Shown here one piece after another: positions 19,684-29,709 of a stretch of DNA of 64,000 nt (position 1 is the stretch's first letter; the number at the start of each line of letters is the position of its first letter). The notes under the pieces are model-generated. The model saw nothing but the letters and a program-made list of their open reading frames with translations, had not been told where the DNA came from and searched no databases. The stretch is from Mycobacterium szulgai. GTDB taxonomy: Bacteria; Actinomycetota; Actinomycetes; Mycobacteriales; Mycobacteriaceae. The position numbers were made by a program, and so were the translations under genes. Location: the NCBI RefSeq assembly GCF_002116635.1, contig NZ_LQPW01000022.1, positions 1 through 64,000 of the forward strand, read 5' to 3'.

Positions 19684-20841
19684 TCACAATCCGAGAATGG
19701 TGGACGCGATGATGTTGCGCTGCACCTCGTTGCTGCCGCCGTAGATCGAGGTCTTGCGGTAGTTGAGATAGTGCGGCGCGCTGGTCTGCGCCCATTCCTG
19801 CGATGCGATCTGGTTCGCATCGACCGGCAGCGCATCGGGTCCGGCCACCTCGACGAGCAACTCGGTGGCGATCTGCTGCAGCTGGCTGCCGCGCAGTTTG
19901 AGCACCGAGGACGCCGGGTTGGGCTTGCCACCCGACGAGCCGGAAACCACCCGGGCCTGGGTGAGTTCCAGTGCCAGCACTTCGTTTTCGGCCTCGGCCA
20001 GCCGCGCCGCGAACAGCGGATCGTCGAGCAACCCGTTGGCTGCGGCGTGTCGTTTCACTTCGGCGAGACGGACTTTGGTTCGGCCCACCTGGGCGATGCC
20101 GGTGCGTTCGTTGCCCAGTAGGAACTTCGCGTACGTCCAGCCCTGATTCTCTTCTCCGACAAGCTGGTCCGCGGGCACCCGGACATCGGAGAAGAACACC
20201 TCGTTGACTTCCACGCCGCCGTCGATCGTCTTGATCGGCCGCAGCGTGATGCCCGGCGTCTTCATGTCCATGAGCAGAAACGAGATGCCCGCCTGCCGCT
20301 TGGGTGCTTGGGGGTCGGTGCGCACCAAACAGAAGATCCAGTCCGCGTACTGGCCCAGTGTCGTCCACGTCTTTTGACCGTTGACGACGTAACTGTCGCC
20401 GTCGCGCACCGCCGCGGTGCGCAGCGAGGCGAGGTCGGAGCCGGCTTCGGGCTCGGAGAAGCCTTGGCACCACCAGATGTCCATGCTGGCCGTCGGCGGC
20501 AGGAAACGCTGTTTGATTTCCTGGGATCCGAATTCGGCGATGACGGGGCCCACCATCTTGGTGTTGAAGTTCAGCGGCTCGGGGACGCTGGCCAATTGCA
20601 TCTCGTCGTTCCAGATCTGGTGCTGGGTGGGAGTCCAGTCTTTGCCGCCCCATTCGACCGGCCAGTTCGGGACGGCGAGCCCGTGTTCGTGCAGGATCTT
20701 GTGGTTGGCGATGATCTGGTCGCGGGTCAACGACTCGCCCTGACGGACCCGCTCGCGGATTTCGGCGGGGATCTGCGTGGTGAAAAAGATGCGAAGCTCG
20801 TCGCGGAAGTCGGCTTCGTCGGATGTCAGCGCCAGCTTCAT
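19684..20841 (-). CDS. Acyl-CoA dehydrogenase (FadE)
   Basis: 385 aa. It has the FAD-binding segments WWCQGFSEPEAGSDLASLRT and VVNGQKTWTTLGQYADWIFCLVRT, and the C-terminal SIYGGSNEVQRNIIASTILGL, all typical of FadE enzymes that oxidise acyl-CoA with electron transfer to ETF. GGAGG lies 7-8 nt before the ATG. It is the first gene of a three-gene operon with a second FadE and a PPOX-fold protein. An 18-bp palindrome 36 bp upstream is a candidate repressor site. Confidence 0.9.
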   Translation of the reverse strand: MKLALTSDEADFRDELRIFFTTQIPAEIRERVRQGESLTRDQIIANHKILHEHGLAVPNWPVEWGGKDWTPTQHQIWNDEMQLASVPEPLNFNTKMVGPVIAEFGSQEIKQRFLPPTASMDIWWCQGFSEPEAGSDLASLRTAAVRDGDSYVVNGQKTWTTLGQYADWIFCLVRTDPQAPKRQAGISFLLMDMKTPGITLRPIKTIDGGVEVNEVFFSDVRVPADQLVGEENQGWTYAKFLLGNERTGIAQVGRTKVRLAEVKRHAAANGLLDDPLFAARLAEAENEVLALELTQARVVSGSSGGKPNPASSVLKLRGSQLQQIATELLVEVAGPDALPVDANQIASQEWAQTSAPHYLNYRKTSIYGGSNEVQRNIIASTILGL

Positions 20842-20876
20842 TGGCAGCCTCCTTCGTCAGGCGGTCCTGCCTCTGC

Positions 20877-20894
20877 ACGTTAGGCGCCGAACGT
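20877..20894. promoter_or_regulatory. Palindromic candidate operator upstream of the fadE operon
   Basis: The 18-bp ACGTTAGGCGCCGAACGT is a perfect palindrome apart from one symmetric position pair. It lies 36 bp upstream of the first acyl-CoA dehydrogenase start, where a TetR-type repressor could bind. No regulator gene is adjacent in the window. The rest of 20895-21101, up to comEA, shows no gene I can support. Confidence 0.4.
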
Positions 20895-21101
20895 CACCAA
20901 TCGTCAACCGGGGTCGGCCACTGCGCCGCCACCAGACCAGGGCGATCACCGAGACGGGCTACCCGCGCCATCGGTTGCCAAACCTGCCCGGCGCCCGGCC
21001 GGTACCCGAGTTGATCCACAGTTGCGGCTCCATCCACAGCCAGCCGTTGCGGCGGTCCGCGGCGTGGCCTTTGTGGCGGCCCGACGGCCTACGGTCGGCG
21101 C

Positions 21102-21941
21102 ATGCGAACTGAACTTCCCGCCGAGCGACTGCACCGACGCCTCGGGGCCGATCCGCCTGCCGACGCTGATGCGACTGGATCCCGGGATTGCGGAGAAGAA
21201 CCCGAGGACGACCCGAACTCCCTGCTACCGCGCTGGCTTCCCGATGCGTCTGGCGGCCAGGGCTGGCTGGCCAAAGTGCGGGCCGATCCCGGCCGGGCCG
21301 GTGCCATCGGGCTGGCGGTGATAGCCGCGCTCGCCGTGCTGGTCACCGTATTCACTTTGGTGCGTGATCGTCCTTCGCCGGTGATGTCGGCGAAGTTGCC
21401 TGCAGTGGAACGTGTTTCGACTACCGGTGCCAGATCTTCGGCGACTCCGGTGAGTCCGGACCGACCGGTGGTGGTCAGCGTGGTCGGGTTGGTGCACAAG
21501 CCCGGACTGGTCACCCTGGCACCGGGCGCGCGGATTGCCGACGCGCTACTGGCCGCCGGTGGTGCAGTCGACGGTGCGGACACCATCGGCCTGAACATGG
21601 CCCGCCAGCTCGCTGACGGGGAGCAGATCGTGGTCGGTCTCGCGCCGGTCTCAGGGCAGCCGAGTGCGCTGGGAAGTTCGGTCGGCTCCGGGACGGCCAC
21701 CTCGGCGGCGTCCGGGCCGCCAAAAACCTCGGGCAGGGCGAAACCAGGTGAAGCACTCGACCTCAATGCCGCCACAGTGGAGCAACTGGACGCCCTGCCC
21801 GGGGTCGGTCCGGTCACCGCCGCAGCGATCGTGGCGTGGCGGCAGGCCAATGGCAGGTTCACCAGCGTCGACCAGCTCGGCGACGTCGACGGCATCGGCC
21901 CGGCGCGGCTGGACAAGCTTCGTGCGCTGGTCCGTGTCTGA
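21102..21941 (+). CDS. comEA: ComEA-like DNA-binding competence protein
   Basis: 279 aa. A cytoplasmic N-terminal region is followed by one transmembrane helix (about 66-87), an SLBB-like domain (VVVSVVGLVHKPGLVTLAPGARIADAL), a low-complexity linker, and a C-terminal helix-hairpin-helix pair (LDLNAATVEQLDALPGVGPVTAAAIVAWR). In other bacteria ComEA binds incoming DNA outside the membrane. The next gene is comEC. Equivalent to Rv2415c. Natural transformation is not established for most mycobacteria. Confidence 0.92.
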   Translation: MRTELPAERLHRRLGADPPADADATGSRDCGEEPEDDPNSLLPRWLPDASGGQGWLAKVRADPGRAGAIGLAVIAALAVLVTVFTLVRDRPSPVMSAKLPAVERVSTTGARSSATPVSPDRPVVVSVVGLVHKPGLVTLAPGARIADALLAAGGAVDGADTIGLNMARQLADGEQIVVGLAPVSGQPSALGSSVGSGTATSAASGPPKTSGRAKPGEALDLNAATVEQLDALPGVGPVTAAAIVAWRQANGRFTSVDQLGDVDGIGPARLDKLRALVRV

Positions 21942-21946
21942 CGTCG

Positions 21947-23491
21947 GTGCGCCAACCGGTTGGCGGCCAGGTCGCCCAGCTCGATGTGCGTCTGGTGCCG
22001 GCCGCCGCGACGAGCTGGATCGTCACCGCCGCCGGAATCCTGTGGCCCATCGGGGCCGTGACGGCCGCCTGCTGTGTCGGGCTGGCCGCCGCGTCGGGCG
22101 CGCTGTGGTGGTGTGCGGCGCGCAGGCCGGCGTTGGCGGCGATCAGCTCGGCTCTGGTGGCAATCGGCGTGGTCGGTGCGGGGTACGGGCTGGCGATCGC
22201 ACTGCGCGCCGACGCGATTGTTCACCACCCGATCACCGCGGCGTTCGGCACCTCGGCCCCGGTGACGGTCACGCCCAGCGAAAGCGCGCTGCCGCTGGGC
22301 CGGGGCCGGCTGATGTTTCGCGCCACCCTGCAGCGGCTGCGCGACGACGAGATATCCGGTCGCGTAGTGGTTTTCGCGCGCGCCGCCGAATTCAGCGAAC
22401 TCATGGTGGGCCGGCCGATGCGGTTCACCGCCACCATCACCGGCCCGACTCGTCATGACCTGACAGTCGCGGTGCTCAACGCGACGGGCCGCCCGATCGC
22501 CGGTCAGGCCGGCCTGTCGCAGCGGATCGCTTACACCGTCCGGGGCCGCTTCAGCGCGGCTGTTCACCAGGTGTTGCCCGCCGATCAGGCCGCGATGCTG
22601 CCCGCCCTGGTGCTCGGTGACACCTCGGCGGTTGCCGTCGAGACCAGCGGTGAGTTCCGCGCGGCCGGAATGACGCATCTGACCGCAGTTTCGGGGGCCA
22701 ACGTCACGATCGTGTGCGCCGCGGTGCTGTTCTCGGCGCGCTTGATCGGCCCGCGCGCGGCGGCAGCACTGGCGGCCGTCGCACTTGTGGCGTTTGTCAT
22801 CGTCGTGCAGCCGACGGCCAGCGTGTTGCGGGCGGCGGTGATGGGCGCCATCGCGCTGGCCGGGCTGGTGAGTTCGCGTCGGCGGCAGGCGATTCCGGCG
22901 GTGTCGGCGACGGTGTTGCTATTGCTGGCCGTGGCGCCTCAGCTGGCCGTCGACGTGGGCTTTGCGCTGTCGGTCATCGCGACCGCGGCACTGGTTGTCA
23001 TCGCGCCGCGGTGGTCACACCGCATGGTCGGGCGTGGCTGTCCGAAGCCGCTGGCGGACGCGATCGCCGTGGCCGGGGCGGCGCAGGTGGTCACCGCTCC
23101 ACTGGTCGCCGCGATATCGGGACGCTTCAGCGTGGTGGCCGTCGTCGCCAATCTCGCCGTGGCCGCCGTCATCGCACCGATCACGGTGCTGGGCAGCGCC
23201 GCTGCTGTACTGGTGATCCCGTGGCCGGCCGCGGCGCAGCTGTTGATCCGGTTCACCGGGCCCGAAGTGTGGTGGGTGGTGCACCTTGCGCACTGGGCCG
23301 CCGGCTTGCCCGCGGCGACGGTGCCGGTCCCAGCGGGTGTGCCGGGGTTGCTGGTGGTGGGCGGCATCACCGTGTTCGTCGTCGCGATGTGGCGATGGCG
23401 GTGGTTTCGCGCGGCGCTGTCTGGGGCGGCGGTCGTTTTCGTTTTGTGCCTGCTGGCCTGGACCCTGTCCGGAGCCGTCGGACCGTCGTGA
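21947..23491 (+). CDS. comEC: ComEC/Rec2-family integral membrane protein
   Basis: 514 aa from GTG at 21947, five bases after the comEA stop; the frame is open further upstream but inside comEA. The N-terminal soluble loop ends before about 215. The competence domain core follows, with [34 protein letters not shown] (written across about 220-255) and then multiple hydrophobic helices to the C-terminus. It lacks the C-terminal metallo-beta-lactamase domain found in full-length ComEC. In transformable bacteria the protein forms the DNA translocation channel. Equivalent to Rv2414c. Confidence 0.9.
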   Translation: MRQPVGGQVAQLDVRLVPAAATSWIVTAAGILWPIGAVTAACCVGLAAASGALWWCAARRPALAAISSALVAIGVVGAGYGLAIALRADAIVHHPITAAFGTSAPVTVTPSESALPLGRGRLMFRATLQRLRDDEISGRVVVFARAAEFSELMVGRPMRFTATITGPTRHDLTVAVLNATGRPIAGQAGLSQRIAYTVRGRFSAAVHQVLPADQAAMLPALVLGDTSAVAVETSGEFRAAGMTHLTAVSGANVTIVCAAVLFSARLIGPRAAAALAAVALVAFVIVVQPTASVLRAAVMGAIALAGLVSSRRRQAIPAVSATVLLLLAVAPQLAVDVGFALSVIATAALVVIAPRWSHRMVGRGCPKPLADAIAVAGAAQVVTAPLVAAISGRFSVVAVVANLAVAAVIAPITVLGSAAAVLVIPWPAAAQLLIRFTGPEVWWVVHLAHWAAGLPAATVPVPAGVPGLLVVGGITVFVVAMWRWRWFRAALSGAAVVFVLCLLAWTLSGAVGPS

Positions 23492-23504
23492 AACCATCGT
23501 TGGC

Positions 23505-24464
23505 GTGAGCCAAGATTCACCGCTGCACCTGGTCCTGGGCGATGAAGAACTGCTGGTCGAGCGCGCCGTGGCGGAGGTACTGCAGTCAGCCCGCAAGCGC
23601 AGCGGCACCGACGACATTCCGGTCAACCGGATGCGCGCGGGCGACGTCAGCACGTACGAGCTGGCCGAACTGCTGAGCCCGTCGCTGTTCGCCGAGGAGC
23701 GGATCGTCGTACTGGAAGCCGCCGGGGAGGCTGGAAAAGAGGCGGCTGCGCTGATCGCTTCGGCCGCCGCCGATCTGCCGGCGGGCACGCTGCTGGTGGT
23801 GGTGCACTCCGGCGGAGGCCGGGCCAAAGCCCTGGCCGGTCAACTGCAGTCGTTAGGCGCTCGGGTGTACCCATGTGCCCGCATCACCAAGGTCAGCGAA
23901 CGCATCGACTTCATCCGCAAGGAGTTCCGCTCGTCACGGGTCAAAGTCGACGAGGAGACGGTGACCGCCATGCTGGACGCCGTCGGCTCGGACCTTCGCG
24001 AACTCGCTTCGGCCTGTTCTCAATTGGTGGCCGACACCGGCGGTGCGGTCGACGCCGTCGCTGTCCGTCGCTATCACAGCGGCAAAGCCGAGGTGAAGGG
24101 CTTCGACATCGCCGATAAGGCTGTGGCGGGCGATGTGGCGGGTGCCGCCGAGGCGCTGCGGTGGGCGATGATGCGCGGCGAGCCGCTGGTGGTGCTGGCC
24201 GACGCGCTGGCCGAAGCCGTGCACACCATCGGCCGGGTGGGTCCGCTGTCCGGCGATCCCTATCGTCTGGCGGGGCAGCTGGGCATGCCGCCCTGGCGAG
24301 TGCAAAAGGCGCAGAAACAGGCGCGACGCTGGTCGCGCGACTCGGTCGCGATAGCGATGAAGCTGGTGGCCGAACTCAACGCCAATGTAAAAGGAGCGGT
24401 AGCCGACGCGGACTACGCGCTGGAAGCGGCCGTGCGGAAAGTCGCCGAGCTGGTAGCTGACTAA
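23505..24464 (+). CDS. holA: DNA polymerase III delta subunit (HolA)
   Basis: 319 aa. Delta opens the sliding clamp as part of the clamp loader. Family features: the N-terminal [16 protein letters not shown], the central [22 protein letters not shown] lid region, and the C-terminal helical collar. GTG at 23505 gives the expected N-terminus, 13 bp after comEC; the longer frame runs into comEC. Equivalent to Rv2413c. The comEA-comEC-holA order is common across bacteria. Confidence 0.92.
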   Translation: MSQDSPLHLVLGDEELLVERAVAEVLQSARKRSGTDDIPVNRMRAGDVSTYELAELLSPSLFAEERIVVLEAAGEAGKEAAALIASAAADLPAGTLLVVVHSGGGRAKALAGQLQSLGARVYPCARITKVSERIDFIRKEFRSSRVKVDEETVTAMLDAVGSDLRELASACSQLVADTGGAVDAVAVRRYHSGKAEVKGFDIADKAVAGDVAGAAEALRWAMMRGEPLVVLADALAEAVHTIGRVGPLSGDPYRLAGQLGMPPWRVQKAQKQARRWSRDSVAIAMKLVAELNANVKGAVADADYALEAAVRKVAELVAD

Positions 24465-24471
24465 ACCTGAG

Positions 24472-24735
24472 TCAGCCGAGCTTGTTCAAGGACCGCGCCA
24501 GCGCAGACTTCTTGTTGGCCGCCTGGTTCTTGTGGATCACGCCCTTGCTGGCCGCCTTGTCCAGCTTGCGGTTGGTCGAGACCAGCAATTCGGCGGCCTT
24601 TCCCTTGTCGCCGGAGTGGGCAGCTTCACGGAACGCGCGGACCGCGGTACGAAGTGAGGACTTCACCGACTTGTTGCGCAGTCGGGCGCGCTCGTTGGTG
24701 CGGTTGCGCTTCTGCTGCGACTTGATGTTGGCCAC
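24472..24735 (-). CDS. rpsT: 30S ribosomal protein S20
   Basis: 87 aa, GTG start with AGGGA upstream. It begins [21 protein letters not shown] and ends LARSLNKLG, typical of S20, which binds 16S rRNA. It is convergent with holA (7 bp apart) and divergent from the ATP-grasp operon. Equivalent to Rv2412. Confidence 0.97.
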   Translation of the reverse strand: MANIKSQQKRNRTNERARLRNKSVKSSLRTAVRAFREAAHSGDKGKAAELLVSTNRKLDKAASKGVIHKNQAANKKSALARSLNKLG

Positions 24736-24780
24736 GCGTTAGTTCCCTCATTTGTTATTGACGTCGATTCTGCTGACAGC

Positions 24781-24800
24781 GACTGCCCAGGTTAGCAGTC
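24781..24800. promoter_or_regulatory. Inverted repeat upstream of rpsT
   Basis: GACTGC, eight bases, then GCAGTC: a 6-bp perfect stem located 46-65 bp upstream of rpsT in the divergent intergenic region. It could be a leader hairpin or a binding site. S20 is autoregulated in enterobacteria, but there is no direct evidence here. Confidence 0.25.
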
Positions 24801-24860
24801 GGTTACGTTTTCGCCCAAAATCCGAACCTCTGGCCTGCCGGAATGTCGGATTGAGGCAGC

Positions 24861-26522
24861 ATGTCACAGGTGAGTCTTTCCAACCCGCTAGAGGCGACCA
24901 GACCGGGACCACCCGCCCGTTCGGAACGCATCTTTGACGGCTACAACACGTCGGACGGCTACTCGATGGCTTTCGACGAGATGTTCGACGCTGCGGGCAA
25001 CGTCCGCGGCCCCTACAAGGGCATTTATGCCGAACTGGCGCCTTCGGAGCCCCCGGAGCTCAAGGCCCGCGCCGACGCGCTGGGCCGGGCGTTCATCGAC
25101 CAGGGCATCACGTTTTCCCTCTCCGGCCAGGAACGGCCCTTCCCGCTGGACCTGGTACCGCGGGTGATCTCGGCCGCCGAATGGACCCGGCTGGAGCGAG
25201 GCATCACACAGCGCGTCAAGGCTCTCGAGATGTATCTCGACGACATCTACGGTGACCAGGAGATTCTGCGCGACGGCGTCATCCCGCGCCGGCTGATCAC
25301 GTCCTGTGAGCACTTTCACCGCCAAGCCGTGGGCATCGTGCCGCCCAACGGCGTGCGCATCCACGTGGCCGGCATCGACTTGATCCGCGACGATCGCGGC
25401 GACTTCCGGGTGCTCGAGGACAATCTGCGCTCGCCGTCAGGCGTCTCATACGTCATGGAGAACCGCCGCACCATGGCGCGGGTCTTCCCGAACCTGTTCG
25501 CCACCCACCGGGTGCGGGCGGTGGACGACTACTCATCGCATCTGTTGCGTGCGCTACGCAATTCCGCGGCCACCAACGAGGCCGACCCGACCGTCGTGGT
25601 GCTCACCCCGGGCGTCTACAACTCGGCCTACTTCGAGCACTCACTGCTGGCCCGGCAAATGGGCGTCGAATTGGTCGAAGGCCGCGACCTGTTCTGCCGC
25701 GACAACCAGGTCTACATGCGCACCACCGAGGGGGAGCGCCAGGTCGACGTCATCTATCGACGCATCGACGACGCGTTCCTGGACCCGCTGCAATTCCGCG
25801 CGGACTCGATGCTCGGGGTAGCCGGCCTGGTCAATGCCGCCCGCGCCGGCAATGTCGTGATCTCCAGCTCGATCGGCAACGGAGTGGGCGACGACAAACT
25901 CGTCTACACCTATGTGCCGACGATGATCGAGTACTACCTGCGCGAGAAGCCGCTACTGGCCAATGTGGAGACGCTGCGCTGCTGGCTGGACGACGAACGC
26001 GAAGAGGTGCTCGACCGGATCCGGGAGTTGGTGCTCAAGCCGGTCGAGGGGTCCGGCGGCTATGGCATCGTGTTCGGCCCGGATGCCTCTGAGAAGGACC
26101 TGGATGCCGTCAGCAAGAAGATCCGCGACGATCCCCGCAGCTGGATCGCGCAGCCGATGATGGAACTGTCGACGGTGCCGACCCGGATCGAAGGCACCCT
26201 GTCGCCCCGCTACGTCGACCTGAGACCCTTCGCGGTCAACGACGGCCATGACGTGTGGGTGCTGCCGGGGGGCTTGACGCGGGTTGCTCTGGTCGAGGGG
26301 TCCCGGGTGGTGAACTCCAGCCAGGGCGGCGGCTCCAAGGACACCTGGGTGTTGGCGCCGCGCACCTCGACGGGCGCGCGCGAGCTGGGCGCCGCCGAAG
26401 TCGTGCGGTCGCTGCCGCAGCCGGTGGCCGAACAACAGCCAGACGGCCAGACGGCCCAATCCCAGTTGCTCACTCAGGGCGAACAACCCCAGCAGCAACA
26501 ACAACAGAGAGCGATCGGCTGA
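24861..26522 (+). CDS. Circularly permuted ATP-grasp protein
   Basis: 553 aa. It contains NTSDGYSMAFDEMFD at the N-terminus, then LEDNLRSPSGVSYVMENR and VLKPVEGSGGYGIVFGP, the nucleotide-binding parts of the circularly permuted ATP-grasp family. The glutamine-rich tail (about 520-550) is low complexity. It forms a conserved operon with an alpha-E protein and a transglutaminase-like protein, proposed by comparative genomics to make or process a peptide tag; the product is unknown. The stop overlaps the next ATG. Equivalent to Rv2411c. Confidence 0.92.
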   Translation: MSQVSLSNPLEATRPGPPARSERIFDGYNTSDGYSMAFDEMFDAAGNVRGPYKGIYAELAPSEPPELKARADALGRAFIDQGITFSLSGQERPFPLDLVPRVISAAEWTRLERGITQRVKALEMYLDDIYGDQEILRDGVIPRRLITSCEHFHRQAVGIVPPNGVRIHVAGIDLIRDDRGDFRVLEDNLRSPSGVSYVMENRRTMARVFPNLFATHRVRAVDDYSSHLLRALRNSAATNEADPTVVVLTPGVYNSAYFEHSLLARQMGVELVEGRDLFCRDNQVYMRTTEGERQVDVIYRRIDDAFLDPLQFRADSMLGVAGLVNAARAGNVVISSSIGNGVGDDKLVYTYVPTMIEYYLREKPLLANVETLRCWLDDEREEVLDRIRELVLKPVEGSGGYGIVFGPDASEKDLDAVSKKIRDDPRSWIAQPMMELSTVPTRIEGTLSPRYVDLRPFAVNDGHDVWVLPGGLTRVALVEGSRVVNSSQGGGSKDTWVLAPRTSTGARELGAAEVVRSLPQPVAEQQPDGQTAQSQLLTQGEQPQQQQQQRAIG

Positions 26523-27499
26523 TGCTGGCCCGCAATGCCGAAGCCCTGTATTGGATCGGCCGCTACGTCGAGCGCGCCGACGACACCGCGCGGATCCTGG
26601 ACGTCGCCGTGCACCAACTGCTCGAGGATTCCAGCGTCGACCCCGACCAGGCCTCGCGGCTGCTGCTGCGGGTGCTGGGCATCGAACCGCCCGACCACGA
26701 CCTGGACGTCTGGTCTTTGACGGATCTGGTGGCCTTCAATCCCAATACCCAGGGTGGCTGCTCGATAGTCGACGCGATCTCTGCGGCGCGCGAAAACGCA
26801 AGGTCTGCGCGTGAAGTCACCTCCAGCGAGACGTGGGAGTGCATCAACACCACCTACCACGCTCTTGCCGAACGTGAGCGCGCCGCCAAACGTCTTGGGC
26901 CGCATGAGTTTCTGTCGTTCATCGAAGGCCGCGCGGCGATGTTCGCCGGTCTGGCCGACTCGACGCTTTCGCGCGACGACGGATACCGCTTCATGGTGCT
27001 GGGCCGCGCGATCGAGCGGGTCGACATGACGGTGCGGCTGCTGCTGTCGCGGGTGGGCGACAGCGCCTCGTCGCCGGCTTGGGTGACACTGCTGCGTTCG
27101 GCGGGCGCGCACGACACTTACCTGCGTACCTACCGCGGTGTGCTCGACGCGGGCCGGGTGGTCGAATTCATGATGCTCGACCGGCTTTTCCCGCGTTCGG
27201 TCTACTACTCGCTGCGGCTCGCCGAACACAACCTCGACGAGTTGTTGCACAATCCGCAGAGTCGGATCGGGTCCACCACCGAGGCGCAGCGACTGCTTGG
27301 TCAGGCTCGCAGCGAACTGGAATTCGTGCAGCCCGGCGTGTTGCTCGAATCGCTGGAGCACCGATTGGCGAGCCTGCAGACAACCTGCCGTGATGTGGGA
27401 GATGCGTTGGCGCTGCAGTACTTTCACGCAGCACCGTGGGTCGCGTGGTCTGATGCCGGCCAGCGCGGCCCGCTGGCGGCCAGGCCGGGGGACATCTGA
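26522..27499 (+). CDS. Alpha-E domain protein
   Basis: 325 aa all-helical protein beginning MLARNAEALYWIGRYVERAD, the alpha-E family signature, with HDTYLRTYRG and FPRSVYYSLRLAE further on. The ATG at 26522 shares one base with the preceding TGA (TGATG), and the stop shares a base with the next start. Function is unknown; it is obligately linked with circularly permuted ATP-grasp and transglutaminase-like genes in many bacteria. Equivalent to Rv2410c. Confidence 0.92.
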   Translation: MLARNAEALYWIGRYVERADDTARILDVAVHQLLEDSSVDPDQASRLLLRVLGIEPPDHDLDVWSLTDLVAFNPNTQGGCSIVDAISAARENARSAREVTSSETWECINTTYHALAERERAAKRLGPHEFLSFIEGRAAMFAGLADSTLSRDDGYRFMVLGRAIERVDMTVRLLLSRVGDSASSPAWVTLLRSAGAHDTYLRTYRGVLDAGRVVEFMMLDRLFPRSVYYSLRLAEHNLDELLHNPQSRIGSTTEAQRLLGQARSELEFVQPGVLLESLEHRLASLQTTCRDVGDALALQYFHAAPWVAWSDAGQRGPLAARPGDI

Positions 27500-28338
27500 T
27501 GTGGCGGATGCGGGTGGTGCACACCACCGGCTACGCATACGAGTCGCCGGTCACTGCCTCCTACAACGAAGCGCGGCTGACGCCGCGGTCCAACACCCGG
27601 CAGAACGTCATCCTCAACCGGGTCGAGACCATTCCGGCCACCAGGTCGTACCGCTACATCGACTACTGGGGCACCGCCGTGACAGCGTTCGACCTGCATG
27701 CGCCGCACACCGAACTGACGGTGACGTCCTCTTCGGTGGTGGAGACCGAGCGCCCGGAGCCGCCGACGGCCACGGCCAGCTGGGCTGACCTGGAGTCGGT
27801 GGCGGTGATCGACCGTTTCGACGAAGTGCTGCAACCGACCCCGCACACCCCGGCAAGCAAACGTGTTGCGGCCGTTGGCAAACGGCTCATGAAAACGCAC
27901 CCGCCCGCCGAAGCCGTCGTCGCGGCGGCGCGCTGGGCGCGCACCGAAATGGATTACTTACCGGGCACCACGGGTGTGCATTCCTCTGGCCTGGATGCGC
28001 TGGAAAAAGGCAAGGGCGTGTGCCAGGATTTCGCGCACTTGTCGCTAATGGTGTTGCGCAGCATGGGAATTCCGGGACGCTACGTGTCGGGATATCTCCA
28101 CCCCAAGCGCGAGGCGGTGGTCGGAAAAACCGTCGATGGGCGCAGCCACGCCTGGATTCAGGCCTGGACCGGAGGCTGGTGGAATTACGATCCCACCAAT
28201 GAAACCGAGATCAACGAGCAATACATCAGCGTGGGCGTCGGCCGCGACTACACCGATGTGTCGCCGCTGAAAGGCATTTACTCCGGGCGCGGGGCGACCG
28301 ATCTCGACGTGGACGTGGAGATCACCAGGTTGGCCTAG
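27499..28338 (+). CDS. Transglutaminase-like cysteine protease family protein
   Basis: 279 aa. An N-terminal beta domain (bacterial transglutaminase-like N region) is followed by the papain-like catalytic domain with Cys175 in [10 protein letters not shown], His217 in [10 protein letters not shown] and Asp231 in NYDPTNE, a complete triad. It likely acts as a peptidase or amide-processing enzyme with the upstream ATP-grasp and alpha-E proteins. Equivalent to Rv2409c. It overlaps the convergent PE_PGRS gene by 4 bp. Confidence 0.92.
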   Translation: MWRMRVVHTTGYAYESPVTASYNEARLTPRSNTRQNVILNRVETIPATRSYRYIDYWGTAVTAFDLHAPHTELTVTSSSVVETERPEPPTATASWADLESVAVIDRFDEVLQPTPHTPASKRVAAVGKRLMKTHPPAEAVVAAARWARTEMDYLPGTTGVHSSGLDALEKGKGVCQDFAHLSLMVLRSMGIPGRYVSGYLHPKREAVVGKTVDGRSHAWIQAWTGGWWNYDPTNETEINEQYISVGVGRDYTDVSPLKGIYSGRGATDLDVDVEITRLA

Positions 28339-29631
28339 CCGGAATGACCGGGCTGGCCGAGCAATCCGGCAGCCCCACCGGGGCCGCCCAGACCCTGCGT
28401 GCCGCCGGCAACAGCGGCCCCGCCGGGCCCCCCGTTGCCGCCGTTGCCGATGAATCGGGCATCGCCACCCGCGCCGCCGAAACCGCCGTCGTTACTGAAG
28501 GAATCACCGGTGCCACCGGCTCCGCCGTTGCCGCCGTTACCCACTATGAACGCGCCTGCTCCTCCTGCGCCGCCGGAGCCGCCGCCCCGTCCGCCAGCGC
28601 CGCCGTTACCGCCGACCCCGAATAGCCCAGCGCCATAGCCGTCCCCGCCTTCGCCCCCCGAGGCGAAGCCGCTGGTAAGCGTGCCGTCGCCGCCGTTGCC
28701 GCCGTTGCCGCCGAATCCGAACAGCACTCCCGGGCGGCCGCCCTGGCCACCGTCGCCGCCGAACCCCTGCACGGCGAAGTGACCGTTGCCGCCGGTGCCG
28801 CCGTTGCCGAGCAGCCAGGCACTGCCGCCTTCGCCGCCGGACCCGCCTCGCGTGTCGCCGACGCCGCCGGCGCCGCCGGTTCCGCCGTTGCCGTAGAGGT
28901 ATCCGCCGTCACCGCCAGCCCCTCCCAGCCCGCCGGATTGGGCGACAAGGGGGTTCGCCCCGCCCACGCCCCCGTTCCCGCCGGTCCCGAACAACCATGC
29001 GTTACCGCCAATGCCGCCAGTGCCGCCATTGGTGCCGCCGACCCCGCCCAGCCCGCCATTGCCGAACAGCCAGCCACCGGTTCCGCCGCCGCCGCCGGTC
29101 GCGCCCGACCCGCCTGTGCCGCCGGCTCCGCCGGAGCCGATCAGCCCCGCGGCGCCACCGTTACCGCCGGCGATTCCGGCCAGCGTGCTGTCGCCACCCC
29201 GGCCGCCATTGCCCCACAGGATGCCGCCGTCCCCCCCCGGGCTGTCCGACGCCGGCGACGGTTCCGCCGTTGGCGCCGTCGCCGATCAGTGGACGGCCCA
29301 GCAATGTCTGGGTGGGTCCGTTGATCAGGTCCAGCAGAGTCTGCTGCACATTGGTGGCCTCGGCACTGGCATAGGCGGCCCCGCTTGCCGACAGGGCTTG
29401 CACGATCTGCCCGTGAAACGCCGACATCTGCGTGCTGATGGTCTGGTACCCCTGACCATGTGATCCGAACAACGCCGCCACCGCGGCGGATACCTGGTCG
29501 GCGGCGGCGGCCTGCACCGCGGTCGTTTGTGCTGCCGCGGCGGCGTTGGCCTCGCTGATTGTCGAACTGATTCCGGCCAAATTCGCGGCCGCGGCGCTGA
29601 TCGCCTCGGTCCCCGCAACCACGAACGACAT
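28335..29631 (-). pseudogene. PE_PGRS gene interrupted by a +1 frameshift in a G8 tract
   Basis: The start MSFVVAGTEAISAAAANLAG at 29631 has GGAGGTG just upstream. An intact PE domain (about 95 aa) and the usual [22 protein letters not shown] linker follow. At 29231-29238 the coding strand has eight Gs. With seven Gs the frame would continue [16 protein letters not shown] and stay open as GGxGGx repeats to the stop at 28335, about 432 codons in all. As read, the protein ends shortly after the tract in an arginine-rich tail. The downstream frame keeps perfect PGRS character, so the lesion is recent, a slippage variant, or a sequencing error. Confidence 0.8.
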
Positions 29632-29709
29632 ACCCGGCACCTCCACTACGTACGGAACGCTTGCTCCAAGGGAGCGGGAGCGGAGCTTAACGCAATTCGA
29701 TCAAGATCG

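Noticed and set aside
19677..19931. Extension of the shorter acyl-CoA dehydrogenase
   Set aside because: Arg/Ser-rich and lies within the upstream fadE gene; MDFQLSEEQ is the family start.
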